DNA from: Larix kaempferi
Lineage: Eukaryota > Streptophyta > Pinopsida > Pinales > Pinaceae
Length of the DNA: 64,000 nucleotides
Assembly (NCBI GenBank): GCA_027924585.1
Contig: BSBM01000179.1
Span: 11,942,501 to 12,006,500, forward strand
Reading direction: 5' to 3'
Positions 46,391 through 57,562 of this stretch are shown piece by piece (the first letter of the stretch is position 1; each line of letters opens with the position of its first letter). The notes under the pieces were generated by a model. It had not been told where the DNA came from, did no database searches, and was given only the letters and a program-made list of their open reading frames with translations. The translations under genes were made by a program, and so were the position numbers.

Positions 46391-48320
46391 AATAGAATGC
46401 CCCCCAAAGCATGAAGCTGTTTGAAATTGGACAGGTGAAATGCTTTGATAGAAGGAATGGAAATGGTTTGTTGGACGAAGGACGCTGCTGCAGTACAACT
46501 GACTCTGAGTACACAGTCTCATATGATGTACAACATGGCTACCGACCAATACATTGCAGATCCATGATAGTAATGACTGACTGAACACAATCATGGCTAG
46601 TAGATACAAGCGTAGATCCATGATGAGATGATAACACGGCCACGACCAATACAAATGTGGATCTTTGTGATATGACTCAAAACAAACTCCATCGCAACTT
46701 GGGTGAAACATGACTCCCCAGGGTCTTTCGAGTTGAACCTGCAATGATACAAATCTATCCATGTGATTACAAATGTCTTGACGTCGAACATGGTAGAAAC
46801 CACTTGATTACCAGTCCTTGATGTATACCATTAACAAGCGCGAGGGAAATCATCATTGAAGTCAATGATCCCCAGGGTATCACAATACATATCATCAAGC
46901 GTGAATACACGATTTGAAGTTGAACGCAGGATGAAATATTTCAATCAAGAGTCAATGATGTAAACTCATGTTGAAAGCGAGGTAACCTGCCATTGAGGCA
47001 TGCAGGGCCAAGGTACTTGGTTGGTTTCTAGATTCAATCCTTGGATTATGTGTTAAGGTCAACAAGGATGAATCTGTCGAAGGAGGGCCATAATGAAATC
47101 CCCCATCATCGACACGAAACATGACAAAGATGTGTAGAGTATATCGGATGGTACAATAACATGCAAGACTAACTCAGAATAAACCGACATGGTAGTAGGT
47201 GTACTGACTGCAGAAAATGAATGGTGAGAATGTTCTTGAACATAAGCATGGCATGACTTGGAAGTATTGACATGACGAGTACGACACCAAAACCTAATGC
47301 AACCGATGAGGGAAGAATTCTTTAAATGACTCAAAGGAGTGACAAGACTCAGGAAGTGGGTGAAACTCGAGGACAAATGGATGATCCAAGCGCAGTATGC
47401 AAATGAAAATGAGTGCCATGTTCAAGAACGACTAGGTATTGCCATGGATAAAGGGTGTAACATAAAAACTCTCCTTTCTCCCCATCATGAACAATGAGTA
47501 CTTCATCATGTGCTTTTTATGATCTTGATGAGGGTAACCAGATGCTCGGTATAGCTCATCTCATAGATGAGTCCAATCCCAAATATTTTTCGAACTTGGG
47601 ATAGGAGAGGTTCGTCCCATAACGGGCCCTTTAATGTGAAAGTTTAACGAGTCCATAGAAGGTAAACTAGGTCATCATTTCATGTTTAGAGAGTCTGAAA
47701 AGAACTAAAGAAGACTCCAATGGTCCTTTTTCGTAAAGTTAGCCTCATCGCCCGGAAAAGGGTAAAACAATGCGGGAGAGGAATCTTCCAGTCATGATTG
47801 GCTAGAGTATACCTTTTTCATAAGTAGTTCCCCCTGGTTCGAAAAAGGGGTAAACTATCACAAGGGAGATTACCATTCAAATTCTTTAACAAGCGTGAAC
47901 GCGACAAGTTTGCTTGGCAATCTTTTCATATTTCGAGAGCCTGAAAAGAGCTTAAAGATAGACACTGGGGGGGGTTCCTTTTCTATAGGAGTTTAACGAG
48001 CCCAAAAAAGTGATAAATCGTAACTCGGTAACTTATTCTCATGGTTTTAAGAGCATGAGAAAGAACAAAGAGTAAGCTCGTCATCATTAAATAATGACAA
48101 TCTAACGGATACAAAATAATGACAAAACATTCAAGGGATTGTTCATACCTGAAATGACCGTTATAATGTGAGAATGGCACGCAAAGAACACTTAATGACT
48201 CCTGCACACTTGAAAACTAGGTCAAAAAGTCAACCGGGTATTCAAATGCCATAAAAATGATCCAAACTATAGCAAATGACCTAAAAAGCATCAAATATTT
48301 GAAAAAGAATATTCTCTTTG
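46391..48320. other. Non-coding 3' region of the Tat-like element
   Basis: No protein recognised on either strand. From about 47560 to 48080 there are diverged repeats with words like TTAACGAG, GAGAGCCTGAAAAGA and AAAAAGGGGTAAACTAT. The open frames here lack any known domain. Confidence 0.55.
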
Positions 48321-48322
48321 TC

Positions 48323-48330
48323 TATAAATA
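48323..48330 (+). promoter_or_regulatory. TATA box of the antisense PMD gene
   Basis: TATAAATA lies about 460 bases before the PMD start codon on the plus strand, or about 150 bases of mRNA once the proposed leader intron is removed. Transcription from here would oppose the element's own RNA. Confidence 0.45.
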
Positions 48331-48462
48331 GAAACAAAAAACAAAATATATTCACCATTGTTCATTTGCCAAATTTGGGAGAAGAAGTGCCATTTGGAGC
48401 CAAAAATTCACTTGTCGATTCCAGGAGATACGAGCAACCATTTCACGAGCCGTTCAGAGCAG

Positions 48463-48772
48463 GTAACTCTAAACTTCATCCAGCACATTTCCAATGGTTT
48501 ACAATTTTAATTTTAGTTCATTTTTTTGGTTTTGGAGTTGGTTTGTGGAGGGATATTGCGTCCTCGAGTTATCGCAGGTCTCCCTTACGGGAACTGTGAC
48601 AAACCTCGATCGTCACAAATAGCACAAAGTTGATTTGCAACGATGTCGCACTATCAGTATTGATGAGGTGTGACGGCAGAAACGTCCAAACCCACCAAAA
48701 AACCTAGCCCAAAACATAAACTTTCAGTGGTTGAAGTGAGTTCTAATGATGTTGAAATGCTCCTTTTGGCAG
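48463..48772 (+). other. Proposed leader intron of the PMD gene
   Basis: The donor context AGCAGGTAACT and the acceptor TCCTTTTGGCAG are both good plant splice signals, and TTCTAATGAT upstream of the acceptor could be a branch site. The start codon follows 16 bases after the acceptor. Predicted only from sequence. Confidence 0.4.
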
Positions 48773-48788
48773 GTTAGTAGCAACCAAC

Positions 48789-50026
48789 ATGGTCTTAGAG
48801 TGGCGTGAACGGGAACACGAGATAGATGATGTGCAAGCTGCAAGTGACCCATTATGTGTAGAGGCACTACGGAACTGCAGGCTACTAAAGTTCTTCAACA
48901 TTCAGGGCATGAGGGCCCAAGTACTACTGCTAGAACATATGGTCTGTTGTTGGGATGCCGTGCAACAATATTTTGTGATCGGAGAGTACACTTTGACCAT
49001 AGATGTGGAAGACATCTACTTCTTGAATGGATTGTCTCGTAGGGGGGACAATGTGGCCCTTATTGGATCACGGGGAAGTGATTGGACAGTAGACGACTTG
49101 GTCCTTTAGCATTGCACTCCTCACACTCATCCCTCTAGTGGGAAGATTCCCATCAAAGAGGTACAAGAACATCCACTACGAGCTATTCTTTTCACCATCA
49201 CGAGGATAGCAGGGAGCCAGGCACCCCATCTAGCTACTAGGTCCCAGATGTTGTATGCGGAGGACTATATGTCTCCGAAGGTATTCAACTAGTGTGAGGG
49301 ACTCCTCGCAAACATCCGAGCTCAGCTGACCAAGTGTCGGCGTGGAGAGCTCAAGCAGTTTGGATACAAATCTATAGTGATATCATTTCTATTGGAGTGG
49401 GTTCCCCTCTTGCGCCCGCAGGTAGCGCTAGATGATAGGGATCCTCACATGGTCAGATGGACAGAGGTGATGGCCCGCCATGGTGGGGGTCCTATCATCG
49501 GGTATGGTCCTGAGTTATTAACCTGGCTAGAAGGCCAGATGCTCATGGTAGAGGATTACTTGTACAGTGGTATGGACTACAGGGAGGACCTAGACTTGGC
49601 ACTGCCCGAGGGAGCAAAGTGGGGAGACATCGGTAAGAACAATGACCCTTGTATTTTTTAGTTTTGTGTATTTATGGTTTTTTTGTTATAGTGCTGATAA
49701 GTTAATAACATGTGTGTGCAGATGTGGGCCCCATGCGACCAGTAGGAGTTTCTCTTCTTGCGAGGAGAGGAGGGGGAGCAACCATGGTCCTAGCGGTACA
49801 TGTTTCCATCGTGGAGATGGAGGACATCTACGAGAACCTAACGGGGTTGAAGTTAGATGTTCCCCAGCCAATATTGGACGAGTTACCACGGCCTATGCAG
49901 AGGTATGCGGTGGGAGCATTCGTGCACTTCAATGTGCTGCTTCGCAAGCTCACGAGAGTAGTTGACTGCTTCCATACTCAACAAGCAAGACCTACGAGAC
50001 CTAGGGGCGTACGGGCCAGGCATTAG
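48789..50026 (+). pseudogene. Plant mobile domain (PMD, MAIN-like) protein, antisense within the Tat-like element
   Basis: PMD proteins (aminotransferase-like, PF10536; MAIN and MAIL1 in Arabidopsis) act in the nucleus in gene and transposon silencing, and related domains occur in some plant retroelements. The frame from ATG 48789 reads LLKFFNIQGMRAQ, YTLTIDVEDIYFLNGLSRRG, FLLEWVPLLRPQVAL, GGGPIIGYGPELLTWLEGQM and YSGMDYREDLDLALP, the PMD pattern. Two in-frame stops (49107 and near 49288, the latter where Trp is likely) interrupt one otherwise constant frame. An 89-bp intron (49633-49721) joins KWGDI to VGPMRPVG in phase. It lies antisense to gag and pol. Its length of about 380 residues is shorter than full MAIN proteins. 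Confidence 0.75.
49633..49721 (+). other. Spliceosomal intron in the PMD gene
   Basis: The donor GTAAGAAC and acceptor TGTGTGTGCAG are standard. Removing 89 bp keeps the frame: exon 1 ends in phase 1 (GAC ATC G), and exon 2 supplies AT to complete the Asp codon. The intron is T-rich, as plant introns are. Confidence 0.75.
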
Positions 50027-50306
50027 GACTTATGTTGTTATTATGTATGTACTGAGAGATTATAAGCCTCAGATTTTGTACTACTGAAAGCTATGAGGCT
50101 TCATATTTTGTATAGGCTTAACTAAAGCCGTCGTGCTTCAGATTTTGTACCAGCACTACTTTTTATTATGATATATATACAGAAATTTTGGTGGTTTTAT
50201 ACATTATGTGTTTTAAATGGATGAATGATGTGATCTTGTTTATGTGTTTGCTTATAAAATGAGTTATTTACATGTTATGTCTACTTTTAACAGTTCATGA
50301 ATATGC

Positions 50307-50726
50307 TTATGTGTGTGCAATGTACCAATTTAAGATGAAGTTGGCCATGGATTCGGCAACTGTGTTCACATCTCATAGAATGTGCAGTTACTGAATGGAT
50401 TTGAAGGACCTTTCCAGAAGATGGAATCGTCTATAGAGATGGAGTGAGGTAGGATCGCGGATGGCGTAGACTCGGTTGAGATGAGAGACCACTAGTTGAG
50501 AATCCAAGTGGATGACAAGGTGGTCCATACCCAAAGAAATAATGTCAGTTAGGGTTCCAATGACTGCTTGATATTCTGTAGCATTGTTGGTCGCGAAACC
50601 TAGACACATTCCCCCTGAGCTGATAAACTCGCTAGTAGGTAAAAAGAGTACCCAGGCTGCCGAAGCAAGGTTGTGGGTATGCCGGCTGGTACCGTCTGCG
50701 AATCCGTAGCAAGTTTCCATCTGCAC
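50307..50726 (-). pseudogene. Second RNase H (archaeal-like type) after integrase
   Basis: RNase H cuts the RNA of RNA/DNA hybrids. On the minus strand the frame from Met 50726 reads CYGFADGTSRHTHNLASAAW, GGMCLGFATNNATEYQAV, HLDSQLVVSHLN and DPTSLHLYRRFHLLERSF. FADG, NATEY and HLDSQ hold the first three catalytic acids. Two stops near 50388 and 50373 interrupt the C-terminus, where DVNTVAESMANFILNW shows the domain end; the last catalytic Asp is Glu. It has a normal RNase H length and lies after, not before, integrase. Confidence 0.75.
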
Positions 50727-50855
50727 ACGTAGACATAACATGGTATAAGAAACGAAACAAGACCTAAGCACACAAAAAATCAGAGCATTACACCACACAA
50801 AAACACACACACACCATGTACAGTATATACAAAAGCACTTATGCATGAAAGACTC

Positions 50856-52290
50856 AGGCATAGTACCTCTTCAGGTAGAGTCCATTGCCGGCCTCACCCA
50901 AAGATATCCCATCGTAGTCTTCAAGCTCATAAGCTCCCTTCTCTAAGACGCGTTTCACTATGTAAGGTCCATGCCACATGGACTCAAACTTTCCTGCCCC
51001 CATCTTATCATGTTTTTGGTCATATGTAAGGACCAAATCTCCTTCGCTGTAGGCGCGAGGTTCTACCGACTTGTTCTACTGTGCTTTGATGCGTCTCTTA
51101 TGAGCCTCATTGGCAAGAGTGGCATCTCAGAGAGTCTCGTCGAGCTTAGCTAGATAGAGGAAGTGTTTTTCCTCAATAGTAGTTTTGGGGAGAAGTTCGA
51201 TGGCGAGCTTGAGGGACGAAATCTCGCACTCAATAGGAAGGACAGCCTCCAATCCATACACTAGTTGGAAGGGAGTAAATCCAATTGTAGTTTTAACAGA
51301 AGTTCGATAAGCCCATAGTGCGAGGAAGAGAATGTTATGCCAATTGAACTTGTGCGTACCCACCATGCGTTGGACCTTGGTTTTCAGGACCTTGTTGATA
51401 GCCTTTACTTGTCCGTTTGACGGTGGGTAGTATGGTGTTGAGTTTTCATGGAAAAAACCCAATCTATCGCTCAACTCATCAACCATATGGTTCATAAAAT
51501 GAGAACCATGGTCAGTAACTATTGCTTGAGTAACTCCAAACCGTGCTATTACATGATTAAACATGAAGAGTGCATCGGTCTTGCCGTCATTCGTGTATGT
51601 AGGCATTGCCTTGGCCCACTTGGTAAAGTATTTCACAGCAAGAATGACGTAATTATTCCCCCCAACCGAGGTAGGATTACAATGCATGAAGTCAATGCCC
51701 CATTTAGCAAAGGGGCCAACAGCAATAACCAAGTGTAATGGGGCGGGATGGGTGCACTTTTTCGTATGAAAATGTTGACATGGAGGACATTTTCTTACGG
51801 CCTCGATACAATCTTTAAAGATAGACGGCCAATAATATCCCACGCGAAGAATATTATGGGCTGTAGCCATCCCAGAGAGGTGACAACCACAAGCCCCAGT
51901 GTGACAGTCATTTAGGACGTGTTCAGCGTCGTCATGAGTCTGACAACGCCGGAGAATAGAATCGATACCATGGCGGTACAAAGTATCACTGATAATCAGA
52001 TAATACTTCGCATGGTGGCGTATTTGATGACGGTCGTCACGAGACAATTGAGGGCTGAAGCATTGGGTCTGAAGATATAAAGTGACATCTCCATACCATG
52101 GATCAGACGTACTGATAAGAAACAATGACTCATCCAGAAAGAAGTCATTGGGCTCAGATTCTACATCAACACGGGGAAGGTCACTGCTGAGCTCAGCAAA
52201 CACCAAAGACTTTTTAGACTTGGCTTTTTCGAAAAGAAGATCAAATTCTTGCAGTATCATGATCCAGTGTGAATAATTGCCCCCAAGCAC
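50856..52290 (-). pseudogene. Tat-like integrase, catalytic Glu lost
   Basis: The frame at 51127-52290 is open for 387 residues and carries the end of RNase H followed by integrase. The zinc module is seen as NDCHTGACGCHLSGMATAHN and KCPPCQHF. The core has GIDFMHC and TDHGSHFMN for the two Asp. The third acid of the D,D,E triad is Lys: NGQVKAINKVLK, where relatives have GQVEA. After a stop at 51129 the C-terminal domain continues (GDLVLTYDQKHDKMGAGKFE, then WHGPYIVKRVL) to a stop near 50856. Confidence 0.9.
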
Positions 52291-53530
52291 TTAATGAGTC
52301 ATAACATGGTACATGGGGTTCGAATCGGCGATGATGGTAGTGGTTGGAAGTAGAATGTAACGTCGAAACTTCTTGCACGACGATAACTGTTGCGAGAGCG
52401 AGCTTCTCAACATGTGAATATCAAGTTTCAACATCAATAAGACCTTTACTCGTGTAGTATATGACATGTTCTTGGGCATTCTAGTCTTCCTGCACCAAAA
52501 CCATGGCAATAGTGGTGTCGAAAGCAGGGAGGTATAGAATGTAATCTCGATAGTAATTTGGCGGTTGGAGCACAGGGTCATGCATGATGGCATGTTTCAA
52601 ACTATCAAAATATTGTTGATCTTGGTCATCCCAAATGAACGGGATGTCTTTTTTCATCAATCTCATGTAATCCTACGTCTTTTGCGCGAAATTGCAAATG
52701 AAACACCGTAAATAAGTCATTATCCCTTGTAGACAGTGAAGTTCTATAATATTAGTTGGAGGTGGAAGAGCGACAATGGCTTCCACCTTCAAGGGATCAA
52801 TGTGGATCCCATCTTTCGAGGCGATAAACCCTAAGAGGCGTCCAGACTCGACACAGAAAATACACTTATGAGGGTTAAGAAGGATATTGTACCATCTACA
52901 TCTGAGAAAAACAGCCATCAGATGATCTATGTGGAACTCACGCTGCTTTAAGTGGACAGGGAGGTCATCCAAGTAGGGTTCCACGAAGTCCTTCACATCA
53001 TGGAAGGCATACGGCATGGCCCACTGGAATGTGGCACCAACGTTTTTAAGACCAAACGAAAGTTTATGATACGCAAACGTTCCCCAAGGGAAGATGAATG
53101 CAGTATTGTGTTGGTCGGCAGGGTGGATCTCAATTTGGTTGTATCCAGAAAAGCCATCCATAAATGAAAAAATGACACTTCCAACACAATTGTCGATAAT
53201 CTGGTCAATAAAGGGATTTAGGTAGTTATCCTTGGGACAAGCCTTGTTGAGATCCCGATAATCAAAGTAGACGTGAATGGTACCCTGTTTTTTAGTAACA
53301 GGGACGATGTTTGAGACCCATTCTGTTAATGGGACAAGGTCGATGAAGCCAACCTTCAAGAGTTTCTCAATCTCTACCTTGATTGCCGTAGTCTTCCGAG
53401 GGTGTACCGGTCGCAACTTTTGGTGGAAAGGTTTGACGTCGGGATAGGTTTTGATTTCATGTAAAAAAATGGTGGGGTCTATCCCTGGCGTCTCCTCATA
53501 GGTCTAAGCAAACACGTCTCAGAATCGCTT
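52291..53530 (-). pseudogene. Tat-like reverse transcriptase and first RNase H
   Basis: On the minus strand RT starts near 53530 (DVFA.TYEETPGIDPTI) and has LRPVHPRKTTAIKVEIEKLL, DYRDLNKACPKDNYLNPFI, FSFMDGFSGYNQI and YLDDLPVHLK, so the YXDD catalytic motif is present. The main open part is 52673-53416. RNase H follows (YLPAFDTTIAMVLVQED, EHVIYYTSKGL) with stops near 52670 and 52480 and frame changes. The Cys of VCFDYRD is Tyr here. Overall lengths fit a gypsy RT-RH. Confidence 0.9.
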
Positions 53531-54561
53531 GAATAAGGCTGTATAAGCAATGACTTCTTGAGGGGAACACTTCTGGCCTAACTGAATGTGTTCCACTACA
53601 CCAAGAGTAACCGAAATGTCTATTGAAGTGGTATGCTCAATGTTGACTAAGTTGCCTTCGGAGTCCATTTGACACGTGAGTATCGAGGACTCAGAGCTAG
53701 AGTAGACATCCAGTGTAAAGATGGTGCTAATGCTATTCTCCACACTGTCCAAAAAGGGAAGGAAAGATGAACAATGATGGAGGTCTTCCATATTGGACTC
53801 GTCAGAATGAAAAGTCCGTAGCAGGGGGCTGGATGAAGTCTGCTGTGGAGAACAGGAGGTGGGGGCTACAACTAAGTGGTCCTCCGGTGCTAACGGGATA
53901 GCCTCATATGTGAGTTCGAAGGGTCACAGAGGAATCATGTTTCCAATCAGGTGTGTGGTGGCTTCGTCAAGTACAAGCCATGAATCAATGGAGTTGGGGG
54001 TAGATGAAATCTGTGAGGAGATCATGTTCACTGTGGCAACATGATTTAGGGGATCCAAAGTAGGAAAAATGCCGATAAGGGGTGAGTCCTTAATTATGCT
54101 AACCCCCACACTCTCATACTTTTGCGAAGATTGTCCAATTGATGGAATGTTATTGCATGGGTGAGTAGCAGTGTCAGGTGTGCAGAAATCCAGTTGGTCG
54201 ACTGTGACAATTCGACCTTGATGGGGAATTGTACTATGCGGAAGACAGATGATGTGACCATAGTCATGGTGTAAAACCAATTACGACCAAGCAGAATGTT
54301 GTAATCTCTTGAGGTAGCGACCACTTCCATGTTAATGGTTTTGGTCTTTCCCCCCAGCTCGACTGCTAAAGATTGTAACATCCCATGAGGTTGAAAGCCA
54401 CGTCCGTCAAATGCTCTCAAAGTGGTAGGAGAATGGTTCAACTCAGGAGAGCCAATGGCTCTCCAGCATGAGATCGACATGACTGACGTAGAGGCACCTT
54501 CATCCAAAATGGTACGATGGATTGTCTTCCTGACAATGTTTATGGCAACCTGAAATGACAA
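53531..54561 (-). pseudogene. Tat-like protease and linker
   Basis: The protease lies at the right end (54100-54561): RTILDEGASTSVMSISCWRA, then TSRDYNILLGRNWFYTM. DEGAS takes the place of the usual D(S/T)GA, as I recall from related Tat gags. An acidic linker follows (53519-53791 has a Ser/Asp-rich stretch) and leads into RT. Stops separate the linker parts. Confidence 0.8.
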
Positions 54562-57500
54562 CTAATGGGAGAGCCTCACTTTGAAGTATTCCAGCCGGAA
54601 CATGATGGTGTTTGATGAATCCGGGTCAACTGCACCGATGGAAGCAAGGAGAGTCTTGCGCTGATTAGGGCAGTTTTGCAAGCCCTCGAGTGTCGACATA
54701 GCATAAGGGGCTTGTGCTAGGTCCTCTACAATATTGTAGTTTTGAGTAGCCCGAGCATTGGGATTGAAAACCGATTTTCTAATCGTGCTCTTGGGTGGAC
54801 GCAACACTGACTCAAAAGAGGGATTTGCAATGGTGAGAGAAGCAACCGGTATGGTGACGTCAGGCATCGAAGTGGATGATTTTTCAGTATTAATTCCAAC
54901 AGGTTCTTTTGCTGGGACGGAGTCATACGAATGAGAATAAGTGTTCAAGTTGATGGTCTCGCTCTGCATCATGAGAACATGTGCGGTGGTGGATGCTTCT
55001 CCTTGGGAGGGAGAGGTGTGAGCAATCAACTGCTGATTTTTTGCAGGGAAGGGGTCGTTGAGAACTGTGGGTGTGGGTTTTCCCTTAAGAAACTTTTGAA
55101 CTTCGTCTCTATGGGGGCAATCCTTAGAAAAGTGGTCATCACCTCACAGTAGACAAGGATACTTCAACTTCCTTTTCTATTTGGTATCATCAGGGGTGCT
55201 CTTATGTTCCTGCTGGGTGGAAGATTTCTTAGGTTTCGCTTTGTTCTTATTCTTACCACTAGACTTTTGAGGTGAAGCTGATGAAACAAAATTCACTTAT
55301 TTGGTGACAGTAGGAGTGGATGATTTGGTAGTGTCGTGACCAGCCTACGTTAGTGATGGGGAATAACCTTGGGGGTTTGACGATCCAACAGTTTGAGAAG
55401 AAGGATGGGTGTTAAGGGATCCAATGATGCCATCGGCGTGGGGTCCCTTAGGTGGTTTTGCAGGATCGTACATGTTATGGGGTGTGTCAAGAAGGATATC
55501 AAACAATGTGCCAGATTGAGCATAGACTAAGTCCAGTAAATGGGCATGGGCGATGGCTTGTTCTTCAGTGACAGCACCTCCCATGGCAACATCTTGTGCT
55601 ATGGTAGGGATGAGAGACTTCGTAAACTAGTCCGCTAGGAGTTGGTCTAGAATAGGAGCCTTAATAAGACGTTGTCTCTTCCGCCACTCATATATATGAT
55701 CTGAGATGTGAGTAGCGATATTTTGACGGAGCAACGTTAAAAGCTCTGTACCAGTTTCGTACCATATAGGCAGCTGGAAATGAGTCAAAAAATTCATAGC
55801 AAGAGAACCAAAATCAAGAAAAGAATGAGGTGGTAGTTCGATATACCACTTGGCAGCCGAACCAGTGAGAGTCCTTTGAAATAATCTAAGATAGATCGAG
55901 CTGTCCATCAAGGAGTTGGACGAACACCATAAGTGGTATGTCATCACATAGTTTTTTGGATCCTCACTCGGCTTGCCATCAAATTTCGGGATATATGATG
56001 GAAGTTTCACCGAAATGGGTGGTCAATTAGTTCTATGGTAGATAGGGTTGTTGGTCAAGCGAGACAAGTCAGGCAGGTCCAAAGTAGCCAAAAAGGGTAG
56101 CTACGGATTAGACTGTGGGTACTTATAGTACTAATAAGGCGTGTAAGGACTAGTGGGACCTTGTATCGACTAACCATAGGGTGTTCCAGGAGGGAACTAG
56201 CCATAGGGGTAAGGGCTGTCCAGACCAAATGTAGGTCTACCACCATAATAAGGTGGCCCATTACCATAAGGTGGGGGTCTTCCTCCGCCGTCGGGAGAGG
56301 GTGGGCCGCCTCCAAATGGCGGGGGTCCTCCTCCACTTCTAGGGTAGAATGGCACACCACAACCTTCGTAGAGAGGAGGTGGTGGTTCGTTACCACCACC
56401 TGAATAGGGTGGGCCTCTACCACCTCTGTCGGGAGGGAGTGGTGGGCCACCGCCGTCACCGAAAGGGTAATATACTCCTCCTCCACCTCCACCATAGTAG
56501 GGTGGTGGTCCTCCACCACCGTCACTAGGATGAGAGGGTCCTCCACCTCCACCACCACCACTAGGCTGGGATGGTCCTCCACCACCACCTCCAGGGTGGG
56601 ATGGTCCTCCACCACCCCCACCAAAGGGGGGTGGACCATGATGACCAGAATGAGGTGGTCCTCCACCAGAAGGTAGAGGTCTGCCTCCTCCAGAGTTATG
56701 TGGGGGTCTGTCGCCTCCAATGGGAGGTGGGGGCAGACCAAACGGGGGTGGAGGGACTGTAAGTGGGTGTCCATGTTGTAAAACATTCTGCTGTCCCAAT
56801 AGAGTGTAATGGTTTTCGGGGTAGGGTACCCCGTAGAGTGCATTTCTGAGATTAAGTTGACCCGACATAGGGTTAAGATGACCTGGATACGCTTGACTCA
56901 ATGGTGGTTGAATTATGTTGGACGGTCCCCCAACATGGGATAATCCTGTAGTGGAAGGTCCAGGAGGTAAGGAGTTTCCAATGGGAGGACCGATGGGAGC
57001 TCCTGTCGCAGTATTATGGTTAAGAGATGGAGGTTTCCCCCCAAAAACAACTTTCTGACCGCTAAGTAAAGGTTGACCCAACATTGGTTGTGGATTATTC
57101 ACCGTACGATTACCATTACCTATAAAGAAGGTAGGGGGTAAAGAGTATCCTCCCCTCGAATTTTGGGGTGGGGGAGGAGCAGGTGACGTAACCGTGGTGG
57201 TCACAGGTGTGTTGCACTATTGTTCTTCAACAAGTTGGGTTGTTAGAGGTACTGAACTGGTCTCTTGTCTAGGGAATGTATGTGTAGGAATGGATGGTTG
57301 ACCAGTTTCAGAAGGACCAATAAGCTGTTGAAGGACCAATAGATGTCGTGGGGCCATCCTGGGGTTGATTTATCCATTCCAACGATCCAAGCTCTCCCGG
57401 AGAAACGGGAGGCAAGTCTTGTGAAGTGGAATTTGGGGCCTCTTCACCCTGCAGGGGGCGGGAGACAGGTGAATCTTGAGGAGTGTGAGGAAACAAGAGT

Positions 57501-57562
57501 CCTCCAACATTCAAAGTAGGGTTTTCCACTTCATGTGACCTAACCCTGGCTTGTGGGTCCAT
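54562..57562 (-). pseudogene. Tat-like gag with a long Gly/Pro-rich N-terminal domain
   Basis: Likely start is ATG 57562 (MDPQARVRSHEVENP). A frame change near 57310 leads to 56197-57204, a 335-residue frame with PPPPQNSRGG, then runs of GGGG and PPP (56200-56700). The core gag domain follows at 55350-56010 (KLPSYIPKFDGKPSEDPKNY, RTLTGSAAKWYIELP), with stops near 56200-56040 between the two. A zinc knuckle near 55150 reads CLL then stop then GDDHFSKDC, so its second Cys is lost. The last part (54562-55029) is a Ser/Thr/Pro-rich linker to the protease. Confidence 0.85.

Noticed and set aside
56055-56843. 262-residue minus-strand frame rich in His, Val and Glu
   Set aside because: It is the shifted reading of the Gly/Pro-rich gag region; the GP-rich frame continues into gag context and is preferred, although a frame change nearby leaves some doubt.
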